Origin: Branchiostoma floridae
Taxonomy: Eukaryota; Chordata; Leptocardii; Amphioxiformes; Branchiostomatidae
Assembly (NCBI RefSeq): GCF_000003815.2
Contig: NC_049980.1
Span: 29,306,022-29,370,021 of the forward strand
Direction of reading: 5' to 3'
DNA length: 64,000 nt
Shown here: positions 25,401-37,400 of the stretch, in pieces
How the letters are laid out: every line of letters starts with the position of its first letter
Position numbering within the stretch: position 1 is the first letter of the stretch
Position numbers and translations under genes: made by a program
The notes under the pieces: model-generated
The model's database searches: none
What the model was told of the DNA's origin: nothing
The model's input: the letters and a program-made list of their open reading frames with translations, nothing else

Positions 25401-28400
25401 GGAGAAGGGGTACACAGGACGGGGTGTGGTGGTCACTATCCTGGACGATGGCATTGAGAGGGACCATCCTGACCTGGAGGAGAACTATGTGAGTTCAGCC
25501 CTGGTGAACGGGCCTCCATCTTTGACTTAGAATCATAAGATTTGATTCTGAGTATGGCTGTCTCCAGGACCCTTCCTTCCGTCTTGGAACGGAAATTTGC
25601 TTGTTGGGACAGAAAATAATCTAACCCCATCCGTCCCAAAAATGACTTGAAACTGCTGAAAATGTACTTTTATCAGCTTGAAATGATATATTTTACCAGG
25701 AAAATCAACAACATGGGCTCCCAAACAATGAGTGGGACAGAAAAAAATGTATAGCTGGAGACAGAGCTGCTAAAAATGCTGCTTAGAGGCCTTTGAGACC
25801 CTTGCACCAATTCTAAAAGTTATAGGCTCAAATCCCAGGTCTTAAGAATGAAACTATTATTACTATAACGTGAACTGATATTTTACCTGTATATGACTGG
25901 GAATAATGGACAAAAGTTTAGAGCCCTGGGTAGAGCCCTGTCTTGTATAGTATCCGATACAGATAATATGGATTGGCTTTCTTGATGGTTTAAAACAAAG
26001 GAAAATACCTGCCCTTCCAAGACGAGGTACAGTTAAACTTAAACAATGAATGATGTAGCCACTCAGAGATAGCACTAACATTCCTTTGATGTACTTATTG
26101 ATGTATAGAAAGTCAGCTCGCTGGCACTGAAAGATTATCCCCAAGCATCGCCCTTCCCCATGAGCAAGCCATTAGGGCTAATGGACCTATAGATTCACAT
26201 CAAACTGCATGCAAGGAAGCTTTTTGTGGACTCAATGTGGGTTTAAAGATGTTTTTCAGATATTTTATCAGCCAAGGAGGCATCAATCTTTAGCTAAGGC
26301 CCCTTGCTTCCTTTACTTCAGGCATAATGAGAGGTATAATGGCCAGTTTGGACAAGCTCTTAGAGGTCAGTTCCAGGTCACAACACACCTAATAAATCTG
26401 TTAGGAAAAAGCACTAATTGGTTTCTTGACCTTCCGTAGGATCCGAATGCGAGTTATGACGTGAATGCGGATGATCCAGACCCTATGCCAAGGTACAACC
26501 CAAGCAATGAAAACAGGTTAGCAGTTGTTTTGTACTTTCTTCATACTTTCTTTGTTACGTTTGAGCGTCAAAAAAGTTGTTTGACATTTGTTGTATTACT
26601 TGTTTAATCATTCAATTGCCACAGTAAGGTTGCAAGGTGGTCTTCTGGTTAGAGTTGTTGACTTAGAATCTAAAGTTTCTAGGTTCAAATCCCAAGACCC
26701 CGATATTGTGCCCTTGTCAAAGATACATTACACATATACTTCCTCATTTGACACAAATCTCATCTGGTAAGAATAAGTTTCTGTAGTAGCTGTAGTTCAG
26801 AATGTCCTCTCAGATGGAACATACATAAAGTCAAAGTTTGAGGAAAGCCATGCCTCAAGCCTGTTATCACAGAGAGTAGGGGTCCATCCCGGAGTGATTA
26901 GATCAAATGTTACAGTCTGGTCATATGTACTTACTACATGCAAAACTGGTGTGTTATGCCTCAAGGCTGCTCAATGCTTATGCAAATCAAAGAGGCAAAC
27001 AATGGTTTGTAGTGAGCTATTCCGACCTTCCCTTGCAGACATGGTACTCGCTGTGCAGGGGAGGTGTCTTCTGTAGCCAACAACGACGTGTGCGGCGTCG
27101 GCATCGCCTACCACTCCCACATCGGAGGGGTGAGGATGTTGGACGGCGATGTCACCGATGCGGTGGAGGCCAGGTCTATCGGGCTGTCACCGCAGCACAT
27201 CGATGTGTACAGCGCCAGCTGGGGGCCAGACGATGATGGAAGAACGGTCGACGGTCCTGCGTCGATGGCGAAGCAGGCTTTCAAAGATGGTATCGAAAAG
27301 GTGTGCATTTCATATATACTCACTATCTATCATCACAACATCACAGCCCTTTTCATCCTTTTCATGTACACCTGGACCTCACTATGTATAGTATATGGTT
27401 TGTCTTCCTGTTTTTCCTCGTTTTACAAGGATTAGACATACTTACACATTGAAGGCAGACTGCCAGGTTCCCTCCGTCCTTCACTTCAGGTTGGCACTGT
27501 GTAGGTTGAGGGAGTAAAGGTCCGCCCTTATGTTGTCAATACACCTCTTAAGTGGTTGTCCCCATGGTCACTGTGATGATCATTCTGGGCCACATCTACT
27601 TATTGGATTTTAAATACTAGTGTGTTGAGGCTTTTAGTTTTGTTGGAAAACTATATTTTGTTGTGTTGTGTTGTTTTAAAAAGAAGTTGTTTTAAAAAGA
27701 AGCACATCTAAGACAATGCCATGTATTGTGCAGGGGCGCGGTGGGAAGGGCTCCATCTTCGTGTGGGCCTCGGGAAACGGTGGGCGGGACGAGGACAGCT
27801 GTAACTGTGATGGCTACACCAACAGCATCTACACCATGTCCGTCAGCAGCGCCTCCGAGAGGGGCAACATCCCCTGGTACCTGGAGAAGTGCTCCTCCAC
27901 ACTGGCTACCACCTACAGTAGCGGGTCCGGCGCAGAGAGACAGATAGTGAGTACTGTAAATGCATTTGAGTTCGTGGGGATTTACTTTTGCGGTAGGGGG
28001 TAAATGGAGTGTTCGCGGTAGCGCCATAGACTGTACTAAAAAAAACTATGACAGAAAAATGTTCGCAGTGGTTTTATGTTCGCGGTAAAGTGGTCACCCC
28101 AAAAACCGTGAACATAAAACCACCGCGAACATTTCTGCATTTACAGTATGTTTACAAAGGTCAGACATCCAGGTAAACAATGTTCAAATAAAATTCAATC
28201 TCTACAACAGGATAAAAATGGAGGATTTACTTCCGGATGTTTCGAGTGATGTCCATCACTCTTTTTCAACGTCACTGGTATGAACTGACAGAAATAACTC
28301 AATACAAGCCCATCTGACTAGAAAACAGGTTGAAGATGTAAGGATCGCCTGCAAATATCACTCATATAAATCATGTTTAGACAGATAGTAAGGCCCCCTC

Positions 28401-31400
28401 TCCTCTAGATGGCCCCCCTTTCACTAGACATTGATCACTAAAGCAACTATTAAACTACCAAAGTCAGATCTGTGCAACCCTTGATTTTTTTATCATTTGC
28501 TGTGCTTGAGTATGATTTAACAGATGACAAAACATATGAAACGTAATGAGATTCATTCTTTATCTAGGAAACTCATTGAGCAAACTGTCAAATATTTGTC
28601 TCTCCGCGGTCACAGCTCTAGTAGAAATGGCGCATTAGTAGCTTGGTCACCTAGAAGAATTTAACAGGCCAGATAACATCAATAGCGTCATTAGATGGGT
28701 TGCTGCTTCCACTGACTTGTTAAATTCTTCATAATAGCTTTTGGAGATTTTGGAGACTTGTTGAATGAGAATGAGGGATACAAAATAGTCTGATGAAAAG
28801 TCAGGATTTTTTATTGTGCTCTTAAATTTGGATTGAACTCTTTTATGGGTGTATTTCCTTTTGTTCATGTGGCAAAAATAAGTATTGGTTTTCTGTAGAT
28901 TACCTTTTTTGTGGAATGGGATTTTTGTGGGAGTAACGTAAAATATCTGCCTATATGTGAAGAATTTTGAGATTTTACCTGAGATGTTTTTCCCCCAGGT
29001 GAGTACAGATCTGAGACATCGCTGCACAGAGTCTCACACAGGCACGTCAGCCTCTGCACCACTCGCAGCAGCCATCGTAGCTCTGACACTGGAGGCTAAG
29101 TAAGTCATCTACAAAATAATTAGATTTAAGAATAGAGACCTGGATAATGTAAGCTCCTAAATTTTTGCAGTGATTTGATTTCGTGATAGAAAGGAAATGA
29201 AGGTTGTCACTGTCAAAGCAATTCTGTAGTGTTAGATTTGAAATGCATGTTTGATGGAAAGGTCACTGAAAATAAATCCACAGTTAATGTTTCAAGATTT
29301 ACAGTTTGATCTTCAACAAGAACATTATTTCTGATGTCCAGTATTGTTTCATTTATTCATAGTGAATAAATATACTCATAGAAGCCTCTACAATATAGAA
29401 AAATACATATTATGAAAGTGTACATACATGTTATGTGTAAATTGTTAAAACAGATGTGTATATGTTCTGTGTAAATTGTAATAAGAATTGTGTAGATGTG
29501 TCAGAGTTAATCATTGTATATCTATGTTTTACTACATGGCTTTTATAATGGTAATGAGACAAATGTATCTCTGACAGTCCCAACCTAACCTGGCGTGACT
29601 TACAACACATCGTGGTGAGAACTGCCCGGCCAGACAACCTGCATGCTGATGACTTTGTGACCAATGCTGCCGGATACAAAGGTAATATATGATACATGTA
29701 TAAGGTTTTCAGGGATTTATATTTCCACAACAGAAGCAGTAATGAAGTAACAACAGAGATGTGCTTGGCCAAAATCAAGTTCCCAAACTTTTTGTGTTAG
29801 GTTTACATAGACTAGAAACTTTATTTATAATTCTCACCACCATCATCATTGTCGTCAGTTCTGCATCCTTCTGAATTTGTTTCTGAGTTTCTGTGAGTTT
29901 CTTTAGTGTTGTGATTCTACTTCTCACAATGTCAGTTTAATAGTCCTCTCTTCTGTTGTTTGCCTCCACCCTACTGCAGTCATTAAGAAGGATGACAGAA
30001 AAGATTTTAAATGATATAGTATGCACTAAAATAGATAAAGTGATACTAGAGATGTGATCAACCAAAATCAAGTTTCAAACTTCTTGTGCTAAGTCTGCAT
30101 AGACTAGAAACCATGTTTCTAATTCTCGCAATGTTGATTTTCTAGTCCTCACTTCTGTTATTTGTCCCCACCCCTCTACAGTGAGCCATGCTTTTGGGTT
30201 TGGTCTGATGGATGCAGGAGCCATGGTGGACCTGGCTGAGAGGTGGCAGAACGTCCCCCCACAGAGGGTCTGCTCTGTGCCTGGCATGCACAGGCCAACG
30301 TAAGTGGTGGATTGAAAACAGAACACAGAGGTTTACACATGTCAGAACCTGGCAAAGAAATGTTGTCTTTTGCTTCCATTTTGATTCCTATCTCAAAACA
30401 ACTTTGGTACTGATACTTCACGGGGGAAAAATGAGGGCTCAAAAGTTTTCACCTACAACTTAAGGTAAACAGAAAACATTTTTGGTGCAGTAAAAGTCAA
30501 ACTAGAATGTCAGCAAAACCGAGTTAGAGTTTCCAGTAATGCACCAAAAAATTACAATGCACTGAAATAATATGGCTAACTTAAAGGGTCATTCCACTCC
30601 ACACGGGAGTGTTATTTTCCGATAGATATCAATTTTAGGAAGTGATAATTGCATACTACTTCACATTATACGATAAAGTACCCAGTTGCTCCACATGCCT
30701 CAAAAGCATTCAATGTTCTACTAAACTCCCCAAGTACCCTCTAATTGAATTAATCCTATGGCTGAATACAATGCAAAACTTATTTCAGGTTCGCTAAGAA
30801 ATCTCGTCTTGTTCTTGTATTCTTTGCTATCTTATGAGCAATTTGCCTTCTCGGTGTGCTTAGCGTACCTCATTTATTCCGAAGATATGTACGATAAACA
30901 AAGTGTCTATGCATATAGGGAATGCATGGGTAGGGTCTGCATGGGTTTAGTGAGTGCCATTATTGTTTTATAAAACACACATCACGTAATTCATCCCAAG
31001 GTGAATTCCACAAAATTCGGCTGATTATGTATTCATTGACACATTATCTATTGGAAAACAGTACTCCCTTCTGGAGTGGAATGCCCCTTTAAAATTTTGA
31101 AACAAGTAATACAACAAAGGTTTTATTTTTCCTGTGACACATGAAGAGAATGCTGTACAATTATACATGTAGTACCTGTATGTACTTGACCCTACACAAA
31201 TATCTAAGTGCACCACATTGTTACTAAGTAAATACTAGGTGCACAGCTCAAATTTTGGGTGCTCATAAGTGTATATACAATCCTGAGCCCTGGATATTGA
31301 AGCTAACTGCATGTCGATATATTCCCATATAAGCCCACGTGGGCTGGGCGTTCTAACGCATGACACGTTAATAAAATTCATTCATATTCTGTTCATCTTG

Positions 31401-34400
31401 TTTACATAGCACCTTGAAGTTACTGGAATAAGAGTTCAATTTTCTCCCCCCCCCCCCCCCCCCCCCCCTTTCAGTTCCATCCCTGCCTCCAACTGTCTGG
31501 TCCTCCACAAGACCACGGACGACTGTAAGAACAAAGTTTAGATAGTCCAAAAGGAAACAAAAGCAAGGCAAAGACAGGACAAGTTTGGAACAGTTATTGG
31601 AACAACAGTTTGTTTTCCCCACATGGAATAAGAGTTTCATTTTCCCCCACCCTCTCAGTTCCATCCCTGCCTCCAACCGCCTGGTGCTCCACAAGACCAC
31701 TGACGGGTGTAAAAACACGAACAAGGATAAAGTTTAGATAGTCCAAAAGGAAACAAAAGTAAGACAAGGACAGGAAAAGTTTCTAACAGTTATTGGAACA
31801 ACAGTTTATTTTCCCCACCCCCTTAGTTCCATCCCTGCCTCCAACTGCCTGGTGCTCCACAAGACCACTGACGGGTGTAAAAACACGAACAAGGATAAAG
31901 TTTAGATAGTCCAAAAGGAAACAAAAGTAAGACAAGGACAGGAAAAGTTTGTAACAGTTATTGGAACAACAGTTTATTTTCCCCACCCCCTTAGTTCCAT
32001 CCCTGCCTCCAACCGCCTGGTGCTCCACAAGACAACTGACGGGTGTAAGAACACGAACACGGAGGTGACGCGGCTGGAACACGTGCAGGCCAGACTCACC
32101 ATCACGGCCATGCGGCGCGGAGAGCTCCAGATCTACCTAACCTCGCCCTCCGGTACCAGGTCTACACTGCTGGATCACAGGTTAGGGCTGTCTGATGATT
32201 CTCTATAGCCTCCTTCACTTCTAATGAAAGGCTGTTACTCTGGAAACTAGATTAACTGCCATATTTTCTGTAATGAATTATGCACTTTCTAATCTTTTCA
32301 CAATTTAGTAACTGCTGGACATTTTGCTGTCTGTCCAAAGCCTGGTTCACTACAAAGTAGATTATCTACCATCTTCTCTTGAACAAATTATGCACTTTCT
32401 AAACTTCTCAAAATTCAGAAGGTGCTGCAGGTTGTTGCCAAAATTGGGTGCACACTTTATTTGAGTTTATTGCTGGAGATAAATGGGAAAAGGACATTAG
32501 ATGGTCTGATGATTCTCTATATCTGTTTGTTGGTTCCCTATAGCCTCCTTCACAGACTTGATTGTCATTGTAAAAAGATTGGCAGTAAAAAGATTGACAG
32601 TCTGTTGTAGGAATAGAATTCTAACTCCCAACCTCTTCAGGCAGTGGTCTACAGGCAGGGTCACTTAGTTAAGCCAAGGCAAAAATGTTGTGTTTCCAGA
32701 TTCAGTCCTGAAAAAGATACAAGTACAAAAGTACAACATCAGTCCTTGATTGATACTTTTGGTAGTTGAAGGCATGTCTAAGGAATTCCACTTTTGATGT
32801 CATCTCAACACTGAGCTAAAGTGTATCACAATCAACTCAATCAACTCAACTCAACACTTAAGTGTTTGGCATACATCCCCACAGGTCCCGGGACGACTCC
32901 ACTAGTGGCTTCAACGAATGGGACTTCATGACAACTCACACGTGGGATGAGAACCCTGAGGGCACGTGGACACTAGAGATCAACAACATGGATAGGCATG
33001 CAGGTAAGCAGTGGAAGGGGAGAGACATTACTGATTCATGTTTTGGTAGTAGATGTGTATACAATGAGGATATGGTACCCAGTTGTATACGCTTGAAATT
33101 ATTTCTTTTAGAAATGCATGTTTGTGTATTGAATTATCCTTTTACTTTGTGTCAAATATACAGTAGTCTTAAAGGCACTCCACCAAGGTGCAAAAACGGG
33201 TTGAAGGGATACATGTAAATGTGGTAGAAAGAAAGGGATGGACACCGTCTACCAATACCGTGTCTTAAACATGTGGTTTAACCACCCGCTGGCCCTACAA
33301 TTAAAAGGCTATGGGCCCTAACCTCTACCTTTTACCACATGTAGTGTTTGTTTATTTTTTATCTAACCAGGATACATGTTGCCTGACTGGCGGTTTTCAA
33401 AGATCCCTGGGGGGAAAACCACGTACAAACATGCAACATAACAGTAATCAATAATGCAATAAATGGTAATACACATGTATAGTAAGAATCTAGATTTCCC
33501 AATGATCAACAAATATAACTCGAAATCATAATTAGAATGAAGTAAGAAATGGAAATTTGCATACCAGTGTGAACAGAAAAAAGTCTCATCCATCATATAT
33601 GGTATTCTCAAAACCTGAAATCTATGGATGGGATAAACTTGTTTCCTCAGTTCTTAACTGTATTCCCCACCTCTTCAGGCATGTTGAAGGAGTGGACCCT
33701 GATCATGCGGGGGACATCAGAGAGCCAGGGCAGCCCGTCCAACCCCCACACACCCCACCCTCAGCTCTGCACACAGACCGACAGCAATGGCGTCTGTATA
33801 GGTAGGAACTTCACACATGCACAGTGTCTGTTTTCCACTATTATTATGTGTACTATGTTTAGCTTCCTAAGATGAAGAACTGTGATTTTCCTTATTTTTC
33901 CAAGAACTGTGACATGGAATGTGATAGAGGAAATTTCACAATTTTTAAAAAATTTCTTTGTCTTCTGGCATAAAAGGGACAGGCTAGTGGCTTTCACATT
34001 ATTGAACAAATCCGTTTATATTCCAACATATCATATAATCTTAATACTGCTGAAGATAAGATCTTCCTCAAGCAACTAGAATGTCTCTTTCCTGTCCCTT
34101 GGAAGCTCTCAAGTTCAACATGTTGTCTTTATCTTTAAAATATTGTCGCTTCTCCTGTGAATGCCTTAGATATGTGTTGACAAAATTAAGCCTTTGAAGA
34201 AGGAAAGCCATCGCTTTTTTTAGTGCTGAACTGTAGTTGACAGCTAACCAAGTCAAAATGCCGTTAGTCTGCGAAGCCTCAGTAGTTGATTAGATCCTGA
34301 ACCACATTGAATGTCCCTGTTTTATCCCATTTTTCCCACACCAAGAAACTGAACTAGCCAGGCCCTTGAAATTTGTATTCATTCCATTATAGCTGTGCAG

Positions 34401-37400
34401 TGAGAAAAGAAAATGATGAAAATGTTTTCTTCAAAACTGAGAATACATACATATTTCAGTAATGCAGTTTTGTCCATTTAAAATCAGTCTGTCTTTTTTT
34501 CTTAATGAATATTGGTCTTTCCTACATGTAGGTTAGTTATGTCTTCCAGTTTTATTGTTTAGTTGTGGATGGGTAAGTAGTGACTGCAGACAAAAGTGCA
34601 TGACGTGGTGAAATGGTGACAGATTTTCTGGGGTGCATGTTCCGCTATGAGTCACAAGGGGGCGTGAGTGTCTCTATCAGCTTGGGTGCCCAGACACGGG
34701 CCAGGAAGCCTAATCTGCTTATTTTTCGTTCACCTGCTTTTCCCTTTGTCCTTCTCACCTGATCATCACCTGTCCGTATTTTATCTCATGATGCAAGGTA
34801 CTTATGGACTGGTAAAGCAGTGCCATTGTCATTTGAAGCAGCAACACTCTTTCTGTAAATCAGTAGCCCTTGCAAACATATTGGAGATGGTAAAGAGAAT
34901 GCATTGCTATAAGTATTACTATACACTCACAAGCAATGATTTGCCCATTGTAACAGTGCTCCTGTTGGCCTCAGTCATACATTACTGACAGGAGTGTTAA
35001 CCCATGAAATAGACTGGGCTCCAGGGGGTTGGAGAGCTAAATTGCAATTGATTGAAACTGAAGGTAACTTTCAAAGAGCAAGTCTTGAATATTGAGTCCA
35101 ATACCAATGTATACAAAAAAAGTACATGCTGTCAGATACAAGTTTAGTCCCATTGATGTAAAACAAAAGAACATCATCATGATAGACACTGTGGTCTGTC
35201 CATCGTGTTTTTATGCAGGAAATCTAATTGATTTGAGGTTTTCAGCCAGTTTTAAGTTGATGTCATTGAATCCAATCCATATTCCTTTTTGAGTAAATGA
35301 CATTCAACAGTTAAACTAAGCATGTAGAAAAAGAATTGGAATCTTTGGAGTATGAAATTTTAGAGTAAGAGTAGAATAATAATGTCATAATGATACAGGA
35401 TGTGTTTTTGTAAGCCCCCCCCCCCCTTCCAGATACATGTAGCATCTAGATATCCCATTTTCCCTATGTCCTTCACCTGTCCCTCCAACACCTTGTCTTG
35501 CCAGAGCTTGCTGCAGTAGTTTTCCCTGATGCTGCTGACAGACTCCAGAAAAGAGTGTAGCAGAGCTTATTATTACTGTAGGCCACTACTGACCTCTGTG
35601 ATCTCTGTTTCAAAACTGTTGTGAAATCTCGTCTGAAAGCCACAGTTCCAAAGAGTTGTGAGTTTCACACCAGATTTTACGTGAACATTGTGTTTGTTAA
35701 ATCATGAGCTCCCACAGCCAAATTCCCTTATTGTTTGTGTATCCTCTAACGACTGGAGCCAGGCAGGGTTTGGTCTAGTGAGAGAGACACCCTGTTAAAC
35801 TGCTACAGTTTGTGTTTTTTTCACTGTGCTAACCACCCTGCCTGTTCCTGCTACATGTTTATCTCCATGTGATTTAGAAGTCTCTGAGCTTAGCTGGATT
35901 GTGACTGGAACCTGGACTCTACCAAACAATGTAAAGCTTAACACTTTTTGCAGTGGTTTTATTTTTGAGAATCTCTCCACCATGATTGCATGGCACCGTA
36001 AATCTGTGTTGCCACTTAAGTACTACTGTACTGCAGACTTGTTTAAAAACATGAAGAAAATGAATAAATTCACAGTACCCTTGGTTGGCATTTTCTGCAT
36101 CTTGATGTAGCCTGTTCCCGCTATAGTGCTGTCCAAGTTCTTGTCACATTCCGGATATCTTTTCTATAGATTTGTTAAAGGTAGACTGTGAGCTCTAGTG
36201 TATGTTAGCCGAGCCTGTGTAAGTGTGAGGAGTTTGGCTGTGCATGTTGATGATACCTACTTGAACCTGTCTTGTCTCCTGCCCCGACAGCCAACTCTGC
36301 CGTCCGCCTCACAGTTTGGTCCCACGGCCCAGGCTGCTGCCTGACGCCCCTAGTAGCCCTTATATGCTGCCTCAGGGCGGCTTTACAAGGAGTGGGGCCT
36401 TTTTACTAGTACTCCCGAGACATACGATTCCGACATTCCTGCGGGTAAAGGCCATTTTCCTCTTGTACAGTACATGTTGTTCGAGTTTTGTTAGTTAGTT
36501 AGTTGTTAGTTTGCTGGTTCCTATGTACTTTGTATCATGGGATAGCAGCAGGACATGGACCACCCCCAGCTTCGCACAAGCTAACTGCTGCACAAATGAC
36601 TAACAAACAAGTCTGGTGATTTGTGGGTGCTACATTGTACACACATGCTACTCACTGATGATTGCAAGAGGTGCCAAGGGGTGTAAAAACTAGTCCTCAC
36701 CTTGTCTTTACTCATTTTATTTTTTTCTTTCACTCTTCCTATCTTAAAATTTCCTGGCTATGGGAAACCATAACATTCTGGGAAAGGGAAACCATACCAT
36801 TTGATGGGGATTTACATTTTAAAAGATTGAAATGACTGACTGACTTAAAACTACCGATACATTCCTTGCCAGAGGGCTCGACGCACCAAGTCCCCCTAGC
36901 CACACCCTCGGCCTCTACCACTATAAAGCAGGAAAGCACGTCTACATCACGTGCCACTTCTACAGCCATTAAAACAGAGCGGAAGACCACTGCTATGAAA
37001 ACAGAGGCTATTACTCCGAACCCCAGCACTGCAACTTTGGGTAGGCTGTTTTGCGATGAGGGTGTGGAAGTTAACAAGCTGTCTCTGCCTGTGGCTTTAT
37101 TTGATGCTCTGTCTGACTGTCTGTCTCGAACGTCATTTGTAAAATTTCTAGTGAAGGTATCCCTTTTGGTGATCGAAGAACGCAGCTTGTGAAATGTCTA
37201 ACCGAACTACATATGCCGATACCTTCCTCGCCAGAACCCTCTACCCACCAAGCCCCCACATCCACACCCTCGGCCTCTACCACAATAAAGCAGGAAAGCA
37301 CGTCTACTGTCGCTTCCACGGCTGTTAAAACGGAGAGGAAATCCACTGCTGAGAAAACCGAGGCAGTCCCCACCCCGGGCAAGGCAACTCTGGGTAGGCT

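Larger units (their letters stand above)
25360..29681 (+). other. Convertase S8 catalytic-domain exons (4-9)
   Basis: Seen: ILDDGIE with catalytic Asp158, HGTRCAGE with catalytic His199, ASGNGG with oxyanion Asn300, and HTGTSASAP with Ser373. Each is exactly five residues beyond its human furin equivalent, so spacing is fully kept. Calcium-site type segments ([17 protein letters not shown]) and PWY are also present. Exon boundaries split codons for Arg198 and Asn390. No stop, frameshift or missing key residue; the enzyme should be active. Confidence 0.92.
30182..33801 (+). other. Convertase P-domain exons (10-13)
   Basis: Exon 10 carries [17 protein letters not shown]. Exon 11 carries [12 protein letters not shown] and RRGELQIYL, exon 12 [14 protein letters not shown], and exon 13 [14 protein letters not shown]. 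These are the P-domain landmarks needed for folding and stability in this family. Where human furin has RRGDL, this protein has RRGEL, so the integrin-type RGD tripeptide is absent. Exon 13 ends with a Pro/His-rich stretch and two Cys ([12 protein letters not shown]) and finishes in phase 1. Confidence 0.9.

Noticed and set aside
31368-32082. Minus-strand ORFs with repeated [13 protein letters not shown]-type units
   Set aside because: Antisense reading of the tandem exon 11 copies and the C homopolymer; the plus-strand exon explains the sequence.
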